Source: Coturnix japonica
Taxonomy: Eukaryota; Chordata; Aves; Galliformes; Phasianidae
Direction: 5' to 3'
DNA length: 64,000 nt
Assembly: GCF_001577835.2 (NCBI RefSeq)
Contig: NC_029547.1
Location: forward strand, 60,239,580-60,303,579
Part shown: in pieces, positions 1 to 12,239 of the stretch
Layout: each line of letters begins with the position of its first letter
Numbering within the stretch: position 1 is the first letter of the stretch
Notes under the pieces: generated by a model
What the model was told of the DNA's origin: nothing
Databases searched by the model: none
The model's input: the letters and a program-made list of their open reading frames with translations, nothing else
Position numbers and translations under genes: made by a program

Positions 1-2165
1 TCTGATAACATTACCTTGCCTGCGGTTGGAAAACAGGTAACAAAATCAGGGGTAGCAGACACCAATTTAGCAACACTCCATGTGATACCATGTGTGCAAT
101 CACTCTCCTTATCCTCAGAGCAACCCACTATTTTGTGGATGAAGGAGCACCCTGTGGTTGGCAGCTGCAGTTGGTTCAGTGCTACTGGAACTTTATTACA
201 GCTGTCACGAGCCAAGATGAAATAGTGCCACCCATGGCTTTTGGGGAAGGCTACATCATGTGAGGTTTTTGCTTGATTTTGGAAAGATGGACAGTGACAG
301 GATTTTACTCCGGCAGTAATTTTCAGGTATCCTTATTTTCTCATACTGTCTTTATGATGTCTTTTCTCTGTATACAGCTGCTAGTTGCACATTCCTCTGA
401 GTGTGTGGGGTGCTTCAGGCCGCAGGCAATACTACAGCTGTAGACAATACAGGCAGGCACCCACAGCTATCTGAGCGGTCCTTTCTTCAAAGCACTTTCT
501 TTGATTGATTGTATGCCAGTTTTTAATCAGTTTGAGGGTATTTTAAATGCTCACAAATTCAAAACAATCAAAGCAGTTTGAAGGGAACTGACGCATGGGA
601 AGAACAGAAGTAAAGTAACTAGATTTGAATGAGAAATACAGATGTCTCAGAAATTTGCATGTGTACATTTCACTGCTGTGTATAAACAAAATTTACACTA
701 TCATTGCAGCATTCCTATCAACAAATGCTTTCTCATCACATAACTGCCTTGTTACATCCCCTTGCACTTACCTCTGTCCTCAGGGTGTTAGGCAAGTAAA
801 TGCCTTGGGCTTTAAAGGTTTGTCAGTAGCTAATTAATAATTAGCATATTTTTAGGTTCATAATGTACGCAGACTTCAGCAGTGACTAATGTAGTGCAAG
901 GTGGTTTCATGTTTGTGACATTTTATATTCCACAAATTCCTGTGATGCATTCTTTAAGAAAGATGAGTACAGAGTACTGTTACTCTAATTACTATAATAA
1001 TAATACTATAATAATTACTATATAATTATTACTATATTATTATTATTACTATAATAATTACTATAATAATAATAACTAATTACTATAGTATCTATCTCAG
1101 TGCTTGTTTCCTTCGTTCTGCTTGTAATTTAATACTATAAATTGTGAGGCTGTATCCAGCTGATGTGTAAAAACTCTCTGTAAAGTATTTCAGTGGGAAA
1201 AGCTTGAGCTTGAGAGTCCAGTTATTAAAAGATAGCTGTCACATAGAAACGAGATTAGAATGCTGTTCATATAATTCTGCTGGAATACACAAGGCCTAAA
1301 TGGGGATATAAATTACATCTAGTGTTCATATTGTGTCTTGCTGCTGTGACAGAAGCCAATATAAATTCTATACCCAGGACTTACTAGCAACCATCCCCAA
1401 TAAAGATTCAACTCTGTGTGCTGATTTCTCTACAGAATACTGTATTACAGACTACTGAGTGATTCCTCTATAGTTTTTAGAGCATTACAAATCATATTTA
1501 CAGGATTTCCTCCAACTTGCTATGGAGATAGGATTCATTTGGTCCTTTGCAATAGATTTGTCAAAGCAAAGAGGAAAGAAGAACATTTTTTCTATTTGGA
1601 CAAACGCTTCTGTAAGGGAAATCTGCTGTTGTAGTGCATGTTTGTGATGAGCACTGTTGTAATATTCGTACTACAGACTATAATTAGATGCAGAACTATG
1701 GACAGTGGCATTTTGTCCTTAAAATGGTATCTTTAAATGTAATGAGTTCCATATGTCTTGTTCCCAAATAACTTATCCTATGTAGTAAATAAATAAGTAT
1801 AAATGACAAGCAGTAGAGGACAGCTGCACGTATTAGGCAAAGATGTGTTTACTTTGCAGTACCCTATTTCTACCATTTCAGCATCACCACTTTAAGACAT
1901 ACATCAGTAAAACACCTTTGCTGATTTGACTGCAGTAAAGAACCTCTGATGATTTTACTGTCCTTTAAACTAATGATCCACTCTAAATATGTGCCCTAGC
2001 CTTGCAGCTCCCAGTGATTCCACTGTGAAATGTGGGTGCCTGTAACCTAAGGGCCACAAGCCCTTGCTTGTGGGGTGTGCTTTAGCATGAAGTCGTCTAG
2101 CTTTTTGGTACAAGGGGCTTTTGACTTTCTTTTCCTTTTGTGAAAAAGAAGTGCTTGTTTGTGCT
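1..2165. other. unique AT-rich non-coding stretch
   Basis: No gene, tRNA or recognised interspersed repeat is visible. Short open frames at 16-225 and 625-837 lack splice context and family resemblance. The only notable structure is the AT-rich microsatellite at 990-1087, listed separately. Confidence 0.6.
990..1087. repeat. imperfect (ATA/TAAT)n microsatellite
   Basis: About 100 bases made almost only of A and T, built from interrupted ATA, ATAAT and ACTATA units. Both strands can pair with themselves, so weak hairpins are possible. Confidence 0.85.
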
Positions 2166-2171
2166 CTGTAA

Positions 2172-2262
2172 CTTTAGCTTGTAAGCTCTCCAGTGCAGAG
2201 ACTGTCTTGATTTTTCTGTTCTGCACAGTGCTGGTAATATTGTTGGGTTTTAAACAGTAAAC
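2172..2262 (+). repeat. possible ancient L2/MIR-like 3' end remnant
   Basis: The order of short words (TTGTAAGCTCT, then CAGAGACTGTCTT, then TTCTGTTCTGCACAGTGC) follows the 3' end shared by old amniote L2-type LINEs and related SINEs, which read TGTAAGCTC, CAGGGACTGTCT and GTACAGTGC. It is divergent and short, so the family is uncertain. An 89-codon minus-strand frame (2047-2316) runs across it and is therefore probably not a gene. Confidence 0.35.
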
Positions 2263-5043
2263 TAGAATGATGACCCATTCAGGTTTCTTACAAGCACTCC
2301 AGAAGTTCTTAATCATCTCTTTCCAACAGAGATCAGCAGCAATGCTTTGAAAAGGAATAAATAGAAATGGCCACCAGACTGGCTGTTTTGCATAATAGTT
2401 ATCAATTGTGGAGGAAATGATACAATGAGACTAAATCCAGTTCACACATCTTTCTGAATACCTGTAGCAATATGATAGTGGAGCAGAAAACAAGGACAAA
2501 AGAAAATAACAATATGGCATTTCTTGATAGTGGTTTGAAGAGATTAGAAATTTTGTGAAAACAAATTAGGCTTTGCTCCGGAAGATGAGAATTTAATGAG
2601 ATTAGCTGATTTCACAGCATTTGGGACTTTTCCAGGATACTGCTAAATTATGCTATTTAATGCAGCTTGTTTAGGACATGGATGCTGGCAGTAGTTCAGT
2701 TTGATGTCTGAACTCCCTCTCACATTTGATCAGGTGTCTATGATTCTTATTCTGGCCCTTCTCTGATAAGCTGCCATTTAGGTGATTAGGTTCATTTGAT
2801 TTATTTCTTTGTCATTCGATTGCACAGATGGCTTTGAGTTTTGAACTGAGTCTGGGGCTGGAGCCTCTGAGAGATTCAGGTGGCTGAAGGCAGTAAAAAG
2901 TGAGATTTATCTAAGGAAAAATTTCACTCTTAACAAGTTTTCCTTATAGCTGCTGAATTTTTGAACTCACTGAAGCCATCATTACTCTTCCTTAAGGCAC
3001 AAAAGTTCTGATTCTGGGGACCTTTACAAAACCTACCCATTCCTAACCAAACACATGAATCCATGCTCATCTTAGTGGAGGGACCAGGTTTGCATTTTCA
3101 AAGTACGTTTTCCCAATCAGCGTCCCTCAAAATGCAGCGCTCTCACTGCCTCTCCTTATAAAACGTAGCTCACTGGTATGCAGTGTCTCAGTTGACTGTG
3201 CCTTTAGCAGAAAAGCTGTAATTCTAAATTCACTTTCCTATAAATGAGTGGTGTTTTTCCTAAATTCAAAAACAGAATATTCCATTGTAGGTTGCTTTTT
3301 GTCTGTCTGTCTATTTGTTTATTTTTTTCAGGTGAACTGAAGATAGCCAAAGAACAGAAGCTGAATTTGAATGGTTTAGTGTTAAATGCAACCAGACAGG
3401 TGTACATCTTGCACTGGGGCACTGAGGTCTATCTTCAGTAAATTCTGCCTGAGTTTTAGCAGTCATGCCATCTGCACCACAAAACAAATTATTTTGTCTG
3501 CAGAGTAACGAAATATTTACTGCTAGTGTTAAAACCAAGGTGTTCCTTGAATGAAAAATACATATATATGTAAAAATGTTAAATTTAATAAATAAACTTT
3601 CCACAAAATTACAGTGGAGAGTACCCACTTTGATACAATTCAGGGAGACTGTAAACACTGTGCTTCACTGTGTCAGTGAAGCTGGTGTGGTAGTGTGAAA
3701 AAAGGGAAAAAAAAATATTAATTCATGATAAAAAGAAAGAAGCTGCTTCTTAAGTTACAGCAGTGCTTCACGTTATAGAAGAATAGCAGTGAGCAGAATA
3801 ACTAGGGAGAATACATTGCCTGTACTGCTGGAGATCTTCATGGATAGCCTATGCACACTCCTTTTGGGGAGACCGCAGACAGTTGCTTCAATCTAATGAG
3901 CTATTAAGCCTAATGACCTAGAAAAGTTTTTCTGTGGTTGAGTTTTCTGGAGTTCCATACATAACCACAGCTAATTATATAACTCTGAATCATTCTCATC
4001 AGATTTTCTACGAAGCTCTGCTCTCACTTCTGAAAATCATGAACCACTTATATACAAAAGCTCATATGCAGAAGAGTTATTTCCTTCAGTATGTAAACAG
4101 CTTTCTTGCATGCAGATCTAAATATGTCTTCATAGCATAGATAACATTTAATGTGGTGTGCATTACTGTACTTGCTGCTTTAAGCAGAGTTTTCTCCTTC
4201 TGCAAATAAACCTCTTCTGAAGGGCCTTGATTCATTTTAGTACTGGATATTCAAACTGATTCTGGTATTCTGGCTCTGCTTCTAACAAAAATTTTCTTCT
4301 CCATAGAGCACGGAAATGCAGAGTTTATCCCTGTGCAGATAACAATTGCTAGGGCTATGCTACAGGCAATGTTTAGGACCACAGGGGCTGAGTGATTCAT
4401 AGGAATGTGCTGACTCTCTGCTGAGCTGTGATTTTTATTCAAGCAAGAAGAACCCTTAACAGTTGCAGCATAGCATGTTAAATGTCAAAGTGAAGTCACT
4501 CAGGTTCTTAGAGCTTTTAAGAGATATTATTTCAACAGAAATTTTATTCCCCTTGAAAAAGAATTGAAGATTCTCCACTTATCTTTCATGAAAGAATGAT
4601 TTATTTTTTCAGCTCCCTACCAGTCTCAGAAGCTTTGATACTGGTTGATTAATCAAAGAGACTTTATCATCAATCACAGTGAAACAGTTTTTTAAGTGCA
4701 GTTTTCCCCCATACCCGCAGACAAAAGACATCACATCATTGTAGTACAAGGACAAAATTGCAACTTCACAAGCAAAACAGAATACATCTTCACTGTGTGT
4801 ATTTCAGTAAGAAGAGAGAAAAATCCAATTCTGATGCCAAATGTTTGCTTTTGGATTCAGCTTTCTTGGACTTAGATGCTAAACCACCGTTGGGTATCAG
4901 AGATCATCACTGGGATTTAGTTAAATGTGCCTTGAAATTTACAGCTTTTTCTTTTCTTTTGCTCTGCTAATGGACAGATAAACAACTGTTTGGACAATGG
5001 GAATTAGCTATAAAGGGACCTCTATTTTTATGCATTACCCCAT
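2263..5043. other. unique non-coding stretch
   Basis: No gene is recognised. A 68-base segment at 3332-3399 has splice-like borders on the plus strand and is described separately. Other open frames (3311-3658 minus, 3934-4140 plus) show no family features. Confidence 0.5.
3332..3399 (+). other. exon-like segment, unproven
   Basis: A long pyrimidine tract ending TTTTTTTCAG at 3331 precedes 68 bases that stay open in one frame (peptide core ELKIAKEQKLNLNGLVLNAT) and end CAG before GTGTAC at 3400. The borders fit consensus acceptor and donor sites. Chance occurrence is quite possible in AT-rich DNA of this length, and no protein family is recognised. Confidence 0.15.
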
Positions 5044-5130
5044 TTTGGGGGGTGGTTGTATCTGGACTCAGGAGTTGGACTCAATCCTTATGGGTCCCTT
5101 CCAACTCTGGATATTCTCTAATTCTATAAA
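5044..5130 (+). mobile_element. CR1 LINE, 3' end fragment
   Basis: The words GGAGTTGGACTCAATCCTTA and GGGTCCCTTCCAACTC, followed by the degenerate terminal repeat ATTCTATAA, are the standard avian CR1 3' end. The copy is severely 5' truncated, as most CR1 insertions are, and carries no coding part. Confidence 0.85.
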
Positions 5131-5350
5131 GTTAGGCACGTTGGCAATGCACATCAGTCTTCTCTTACCCCATCCTGTCCCCAGGAAACATATGTGAAAA
5201 ATGCTTGAAATTCAAAATTGAAAATGTTTTATTTTGTGTATGTGTACAAACCCAGTTCAGTGTGTCTAATGCTGAGGGAGTTGTCTGGGAATCAGCAGGC
5301 CAGCATCTACATTCCCCCATTGAACTAAAATAGGTAGATGGATAGCTAGC

Positions 5351-5381
<31 letters not shown>

Positions 5382-5764
5382 AGCAGTATTTCTGGAACTT
5401 CTCCAAGTAATCATTTTTTCCACTGGAACAGGTCTTATGATGTAAATTTATACTTTTGTACACCCAGCCCTCTGCTTTGTGTTGTAGTTTTGTGTCATCC
5501 TACTCACTTGTACAACGAGGTCATGCTATTAAATTGCAGGCTCATCTTTTCTCATGTGTAGTTATGGATCTTGTAGCAACAGCATCATAAACACAGCCTG
5601 GGTGTTTAGAATCATTGCAATATTCATACTAGTGATCACCGTGACTCTACAGCACAGTGCTTCTTCCTGGTTGTCCCAGAGTATCACCTCATCAGTTCTC
5701 TACTGCTGATTTCTTTTCTCTAATTTACCAGTTTTCAGTCTGGAAAACTAAGGGTTAATGTAGA
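5131..5764. other. unique stretch with a GATA tract
   Basis: No gene is visible. It holds the (GATA)n tract at 5333-5381, listed separately, and otherwise unremarkable AT-rich sequence. Confidence 0.6.
5333..5381 (+). repeat. (GATA)n microsatellite
   Basis: About twelve GATA/GCTA units, the last eight or so being uninterrupted. Likely length-polymorphic. Confidence 0.9.
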
Positions 5765-5842
5765 GAGTCATAGAAATGTATTGGTTTCGTACAGTCATAG
5801 GTTTGCATTAGAAGAGACCCTGAAGATCATCCAGTTCTGCAT
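5765..5842 (-). mobile_element. CR1 LINE 3' end fragment, antisense
   Basis: AGAGTCATAGAA, then AGAGACCCTGAAGATCATCC and AGTTCTGC, match the reverse complement of the CR1 3' end (AGAATCATAGAA, GGACCTTAAAGATCATCTAG). About 20 extra bases sit inside, so it is an old or rearranged copy. Confidence 0.6.
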
Positions 5843-8800
5843 GAAAACTCTAGGAAGCTTATATTCTCATATTCTTGTATTTAAAAACACATTGTTAAAA
5901 ATACAAAAGATAAACCTAATTCTATGTTCATATACATTTCCAGGCGCTGTGGGAAAAGTTAATTTGATAGACTAGATTTTGACTGACAGCCTTTGGTAGA
6001 GCAAAGCATGGAGCTATACACAGCAGGTGATTAAAAGCAGCACACTTTACTTGTTTACATCTGGGTATACATCATCTGTGCTTTATTGCTAAAATGGTGT
6101 GAAAAATGTCTTTGCATCATTCTTTATACTTGTGTCCAAAGGAGAATAGGGAGTTTGTTATGGCTCTTCAGGTTGCATTGTCTTTCTTATCATTCCTCAC
6201 TGTAAGATCTTTTCAGATTGTCATGGGCACCAGACAAGAATCTGTATCTTATTCCTGCTTCTGTGATGTGATTCTTTCCAGTACACTGTGCTTAGTACAT
6301 CCTCGCTTGTCCAATACAACCCCAGGGACAAGGGAGGTCATACCTATGTCTTCAGCATCCCTGGTTCTCACAGTCTGCTACTGTAAGATTTATGAAAAAG
6401 GAATTCCCACAAGGAAGGAGGACATCTGTTCAGGTGTTATCCTGTCAGTTTTTGGAAGTCTGTCTGAAAAAATGTGGTCTTACTTTTAGCAGACATACTC
6501 GAGAGTGAAGTTTACAGTAGTTTCCATGATTTCAGCTTAAAAGAGACATAATAGAGAGTATAAATTTAGGAATACTTTAAAAGGTTTCATCGTACTGTCA
6601 GGTTTTCATGTGATTGAAGGAGGGGATAGGCTGGCAGGTGGGAGGTAAACATTTACTTGCTTCTCTACACACTGTTCCAGCCATGGGAGTTACAGGTTAA
6701 GGCTGAAAATAATGCTAGAAAAACAGTACAAATGAATTAACATTCCTCAGCAGTAAGTTTCTTCACCTGCACAGTAAATGTCTGTCAGGCACAAAATTTG
6801 CTAGAAGCCATTGCATGCTGACAAGATACGGAGTATAGAGATTTAACAATCCCAGACTTATTCTCAGGACATTGGGCAGTGCTGATAAATTATATTGTAT
6901 CACACAGAGAATATAGTTGGGCTAAAATTAAAGGGATATGGCTTATCAGAAATCTTGTTTCCTGTTCTTGCCAGACTGTCTGAATGACAGCAGCTCACCT
7001 ATCATTTAAATAACTGATGTACAAATGTAAGAACACTGAAAATACTGACTATGGCACAGAGGCTTATAAACAGTGTTTTCTACTGATGGCTAAATGTAAC
7101 TCAAAACAATCTAATAACTTTAACGTGTAATACGTGCTATATGTTCTCTAACATTTATTTATAATGCAGTCCTTTTCATAGGAGTATATTTTAGGAGCAA
7201 GGTGGGTAGTTCAAGTGTGATGTCAGAGCCTAGTATTTAGTATTGCCATTGTTTTTGTTTTTTTGTTTTTCACATGAACACCAGAATGATATATGTATAT
7301 ATCAATAAATTCAAGTATATATATATACATATACATGCGTACATATGTGTATATATATATACTTGAATTTGAGTAGGATTTTCTTTTTTCCCGCTGCCAG
7401 TTTTGATTTAAATTTACACATGAAACCAGAGTTTTGAATCTTAGTCTCATCACCATTTAGAAAAGAGAAAGACATTTTAAAAATGCAAAACAATTCAACA
7501 AAAAATGAATCCAGAGGGATTCATCTTCACCAGAACCATGAGGAAATTAAAATGTAGGTTCTCTTTCAGTGTTGTAAGTGAACACTTCACATAACATTCT
7601 CAGAATCTTCCCAAAATGTGAAATTCAAGCGTTATAATCAAAACGCTATGAAAAGATAACAGGAATCAGACATATCCTATTACTTTTATGATGGAAGTTT
7701 TATTTTCAGTACCTCACATCTGTGTGCTTGTGACAAAGTAAGAGGATTAGCTATAGTATAAAGCCTGAGCTTTTAATAGAAAACCATCCTTATACTTTTT
7801 TCCTAAATTTAGTATACTATTGCAGATTTCTTAACTATATAATGCTATTACCGTTACAGAAAGAAATCAAGAAGCACCTTGTAAAAATTCTAACACATTC
7901 CTTGAATCTGCAGCTTTTGCAGCTAAACTCTGTAGAAACATATTTCCTTTCTTCCATAACTAATCAGAAACCAATGAACACCAGCATGACTTTCAGCAGC
8001 TTCCTGCTGCTTTGTACAGTGCAGTCATTGAGAAGCTCTAATGCTTTTTGCAATCAAACACCCTCTTTCATGTATCTCAGAGAGGTTAACCGAACAGTGA
8101 GGCTTCACCATTCTCTGTGAAGTTCAGTGTTAACAACCTTTTTTTTTCTTCAGAGAAATATGTGAAATATGTGCAGAGAAATACCTGCAATACATAGAAA
8201 TTACATGACTTGCTTGTCAATGTAAATATTTTCCCTGAGGAAGCTAGAGCAGACTGGATTAAATTTGAAGATGACAGTTTTCTTTTTTTTTTTTTTAGCT
8301 CTCTTTTTGATGCTAAGTACCCTCTAGACTATGCTTTGCACCAACATTTTAAATGTTAAGACATTTCCTCTTGTTTTCTATTATTCTTATCTCCTCCCTC
8401 TGAGTCAAGAATTTTTGTATTTCATGTTAAATGATGAAAAGTAGTTGTCCTGCTGTTGCTGGCTTTGTTTATAACTTTGCATTTGCAATGTCATGAATGT
8501 CTCAGTAAGACAATATGGAGCATCAGGTTAACTCCCTTATGTCAGTTCTGCTTAGTGTTCAGTCACTGTTACAGAAAGTAACAATTTAGGATCATTTGTT
8601 TTGCCCACAAAATAAATTTTCATCTATACTTCCTGTATCAATTTGTCTCCTACACTATTCATTTATTTTTTTGCCATGACATTAACAATAATTTTATCAT
8701 TTGGAGTAACTCATCCCAGATTTTAGGGCTAATTAGTGCTAAACTAGTTGGTATTGGCATAATAGGCAGTTAATAAATTTCAGACTTTGCAGTGGATCGT

Positions 8801-9599
8801 AACACTGCCAATTAAGAACCTGTAGCTGATTGGTAAGTGCAGAGAGTCATCTGTGACAAAATGACAGGTCAATTGCATAGCAAAGAACAGAAATAAATTT
8901 ACTTAAATTTGTGTGAACAAAATCCCTGAATTTGAGGGAAGTGTGGATTAAAGATTAAAGATTGAAGTTAATATCTTAGAGTTACCTTATTTGGGTAAAA
9001 TAGGAGAACTTATTTTCCATTAAAATATGCCAGTAGTGAATGTGTAGGGATAGCAGAATAAAATATAAGATTCATATGACTCAGAACTCAAACCTTTTAA
9101 AGTTAGCAAGACTTTCAAATGGTTGTGGTATGTTAGGAGGTACCACTGCTAATACTCCATCTGTATTTGCACATAGGGCATTCTGGACCTAAAGAAGGAC
9201 TACAGGATCTGTGAGTGTACAGTACGGTACAGACCTAAGTATGTGTCTGCTGAGACATAATACCCAGAGAGTTATTTATTATGTTCACAAACATTTTGTA
9301 AGGGACAAAGACATCATCCAACAGCAGGCAGTGTATTTTGGTCAAGAAGCTCAGCATCAACTCTATTACATTTTCATTTTCTGTCAACAGCTATGAACTC
9401 TTTCATCATAGAAAGAAGTTACAAATGGGCAAATCCAAATTAAAAATTCTGTGGTAGTCTGAAGATTAATCCAGAATTCTAATTCTGTTAGACTGATTCA
9501 CATTTATTCTTGTTCAGGAAGATAAAGGGAAAAGCAACTCTCTACGCCGAAGGTCTGCAGATTTCTCATGCAGCCCTGGGCTCAGCTTTCATTTGGTTC
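5843..9599. other. unique non-coding stretch
   Basis: No gene is recognised. A 127-codon plus frame at 6106-6489 has no domain, signal or splice context and is taken as chance. The stretch holds the AT-rich palindrome at 7307-7370. Around 8700-8840 the sequence has homeobox-like words (CTAATTAGTG, CAATTAAGAACC) that could belong to a regulatory element, which cannot be shown from one genome. Confidence 0.5.
7307..7370. repeat. 64-base AT-rich palindrome
   Basis: Outer arms AAATTCAAGT (7307-7316) and ACTTGAATTT (7361-7370) are perfect reverse complements. Inner TA-rich arms continue the pairing almost to the centre at 7338/7339, with a few mismatches near the middle. The whole block could fold into a long hairpin or extrude as a cruciform. 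Part of the symmetry is simple TA repeat, but the non-repetitive outer decamers are not explained by that. Confidence 0.8.
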
Positions 9600-9720
9600 A
9601 GAAGTACCCCAAGGCTCCCACAGATGTAAATCCATAACTGCTGTAGATGGCATTCCCTTCTGCTGCTGGAATTATACTGGTGTACACCAACTGAGATGTG
9701 CTACTGTATTTGAATCTATT
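9600..9720 (-). repeat. possible ancient amniote repeat remnant
   Basis: The words AAGGCTCCCACAG, ATGTAAATCC and TTATACTGGTGTACACCAAC recall an old repeat common in reptile and bird genomes whose sequence includes TTACACTGGTGTAAATC. The match is from memory and short. The overlapping 112-codon minus frame (9598-9936) is therefore not called a gene. Confidence 0.25.
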
Positions 9721-9999
9721 TGCCACTAGCTTACAAAGGCTAAAGAAGTGTGTGAACCCCTGTGTAAGTCCAGTAACTTCTATGCAGCATATATTCAGTT
9801 CTATTGAAGGAAATCTAATGTGTGATTGGCAAACATGAAAGATTTCAACTAAATTTCCATGCTGTACTGAAGACACCCAGTTAAAATCTCTGCTCATAGT
9901 TGTGTCAAAGCTGTTCTTTCTCATTTCTGTCAGCAATGGCCTTTATCTTCAGTATGTACTGATACAAGATTAAGTTTTAATATGCATTTTGTGGAAGTA

Positions 10000-10539
10000 C
10001 AGGGATCAGTCCAAAAGTAATGCCTCCTGTTTATTTCACTGAAAACTGCAACAGATACAAAGAGCACTACTTGGTGGAGAAAATCCTCAGCTACAAAACA
10101 TAGATGTTCTACGCAGTCACCACCATTAGCTGGGCATTTTCACCAGCAATGAATAAGAGCTGCACATCACACTTGTAAAAATCTGAACCAGTGGAGGTGA
10201 CTCACTGTCACCTCTTCAAAAAGACAGCATCTGCTACCTCTCTGTGGTCACATACAATGTTTGGTCTCCATAAATGTTCAGCAAACATCAATGAATGTCA
10301 GTAGGCATAAATTTTTGCAAATGGAGGAATTCAGTGACACACCTTTGCTCCATACGCACTTCCGTGTCAGATGCCATTGTGTCAGACTGCCCATCTGCTG
10401 TTAGCTGTCTCATGGCAAGAAAATTTAGCTGAATGTTGTTGAGAAGGTTCAGGTTCTAATGCCACACCACCCACATCTGCCTCTGATGTTGTGGGCTGAT
10501 GTAATAAAATAGGAGGCATTACTTTTGGAGTAGTCTATG
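10000..10539 (-). mobile_element. internally deleted Galluhop-type mariner transposon
   Basis: Terminal inverted repeats of roughly 35 bases share CCAAAAGTAATGCCTCCT at the left end with its reverse complement at the right end. TA dinucleotides lie directly outside (9998-9999 and 10540-10541), as expected for mariner insertion. On the minus strand, an ATG at 10377 opens a transposase amino terminus (MASDTEVRMEQRCVTEFLH...) that ends at an in-frame TGA, codon 30 (10288-10290), probably a decayed CGA. After about 25 further codons of recognisable amino-terminal similarity, the sequence jumps to what looks like the carboxy-terminal end. The catalytic core is missing, and a full mariner is about 1.2-1.3 kb against 540 bases here. 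It cannot make transposase and could only have moved with help from a full copy. The Galluhop name rests on my recollection of the galliform element and its transposase start. Confidence 0.88.
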
Positions 10540-11795
10540 TAGAAGGTGTCGTTTGACCATTTTTATTTCTCCATTAATATATTGGTTTGGGTATTCATAT
10601 ATGGGCAGGAGTAGTCCATTTGAATTTGTAGCGCATCATTTAACCCTTAACATGTCCGCTATTTTTTTTCTCCACAAGTACATTAGGGACCATATTTAGC
10701 TGAAGAATCCAAATGTTGCAGTGACAGTCGGCTGGCCAAAGTCTGATGCCTTTTTTTCTGGTTGCAGTGAAAATGGTGTGGTTTTGCCCACACAGAAGTA
10801 GAAACATGGTTTTCCTACTCTCCTAATTAGTTAGTAGAATAAGTAATCAGTGTAACTCTTTAAAATTGAGGATTCAGAGGATATTAGGAAATTCGGAGAT
10901 ATGTTTACAAGTAAGTCGTTCCTTAAACAGGAGAGATGCACGATAAATTTCCTTTGCTTATTTCATACTTATTATCTCTTGTTCAGCATGAAATAGATTT
11001 GTTATGCATGAGCAGAAATGAGAATAATCACTTTTTCTGTAACATAAAGGATAAGTGGTGGCTTACACCATTTGTGATGGCCTAAACAAATCTCCAGTGG
11101 CTTACGAGTAATTTAGTATATCTTTACTTGAACAAAAAGATGAGAGTTTCAAGTGGAGATTAAACTCCACGAGAGCAATTTATTATTAATTGACATCCAC
11201 GTTCGTACTTTGTTTAGAGTTGTTAAAGAACTTTGACATGCCAGGATCTTGCCTGAGGAAAAGTGGAGTTTGATGGTATTCTTGTCAGCATAGGAAGGGA
11301 GAATATTACCATTTATATTTGCAGTCAGTGACGTCTTTGTATTTGAGTCATTGCATGGATTATAGCTCCTGGTAGGTTAGCCTCTCTTAGATATCCTTGC
11401 AGTTTTCTCTCTTTTTCTCTAATTGTCTGAACACAGCACTATTTGATCAGTGGGATAAGAAAGGGAAATTAATGTTCAAAGCAGGAATATATATTTGATC
11501 TAAATGGTCTATAGTGAGCAACACTGCGGCATGAAATTCTATGTGTTCAAATATTAACTAGTCAAGCAACTGCTGGAAATCTAAGCCTGTAATTGACACT
11601 TCATGTCACTTGATTATAAATGGCTATTGGAAGCTTACTGTGTGGGAGTTGTTCTTTATGTGTAATATCACAAAATTTCACAGAGGTAGGTGAAGCCACC
11701 ATCACAAAATACTGTTATGCACTGCTATTTAGTGAAATTTAGATTTTCATTGTCTGCTAAATATTGGTTTCTTCAAACCCTTGAAATTCAGTATC
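10540..11795. other. unique non-coding stretch
   Basis: No gene or recognised repeat. If the minus-strand exon candidate at 11796-11840 were real, this would be its 3' flank. An AATAAA on the minus strand near 11175-11181 could serve as a polyadenylation signal, but this is not evidence by itself. Confidence 0.4.
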
Positions 11796-11840
11796 TCATC
11801 CCAAATGGAGGTGTTCCTCTTCATCACTGGGACTGATGAG
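11796..11840 (-). CDS. candidate terminal coding exon, minus strand
   Basis: On the minus strand a good acceptor (pyrimidine-rich tract ending CCACCTACAG, AG at 11842-11841) is followed by 15 codons reading LISPSDEEEHLHLG and a TGA stop. Its phase would allow direct joining to the candidate exon at 12962-13087, which ends in phase 0. Another frame from the same acceptor stays open to 11747 and contains SSVPVMKRNTSIWDEILNF, so the frame is not settled. No protein family is recognised. A chance acceptor next to a short open frame is a serious alternative. Confidence 0.2.
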   Translation of the reverse strand, partial: LISPSDEEEHLHLG

Positions 11841-12239
11841 CTGTAGGTGGAATACAGAGACAACATCAGAGATGAAAACGAATAACAATTAAAATCAAGC
11901 CAGGGCATGAACAAAAGAAAAAGTTCTTCAGGCAGCCATCTCACCTTCTTGATATTATGCTGAACATGTTATTTTGGTTACAGGTTGCTCTTCTGTACTC
12001 TGATAGTTTATTTTTGTATGTGTGTGTTTTGAACATATTTCTCTTTGCCCTTTGGAATCTATTTTGGCTGTCATTCAAAAAAATGTGTGCCTCCATAAGG
12101 TGTAAGAAAAATAAAAGCAGCTGCAAACACTTTTTTTTTTCTCTTGACAATCAGTTTAGAAGTATGGAGAGCTGGGCACCTCTTCTATGATTTCAAAGGT
12201 AATATTTGAGAGTCAGTCTTTGCCCACCAATATTGTTTG

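Noticed and set aside
6106-6489. 127-codon plus-strand frame
   Set aside because: No recognisable domain or upstream promoter features; composition typical of translated non-coding sequence.
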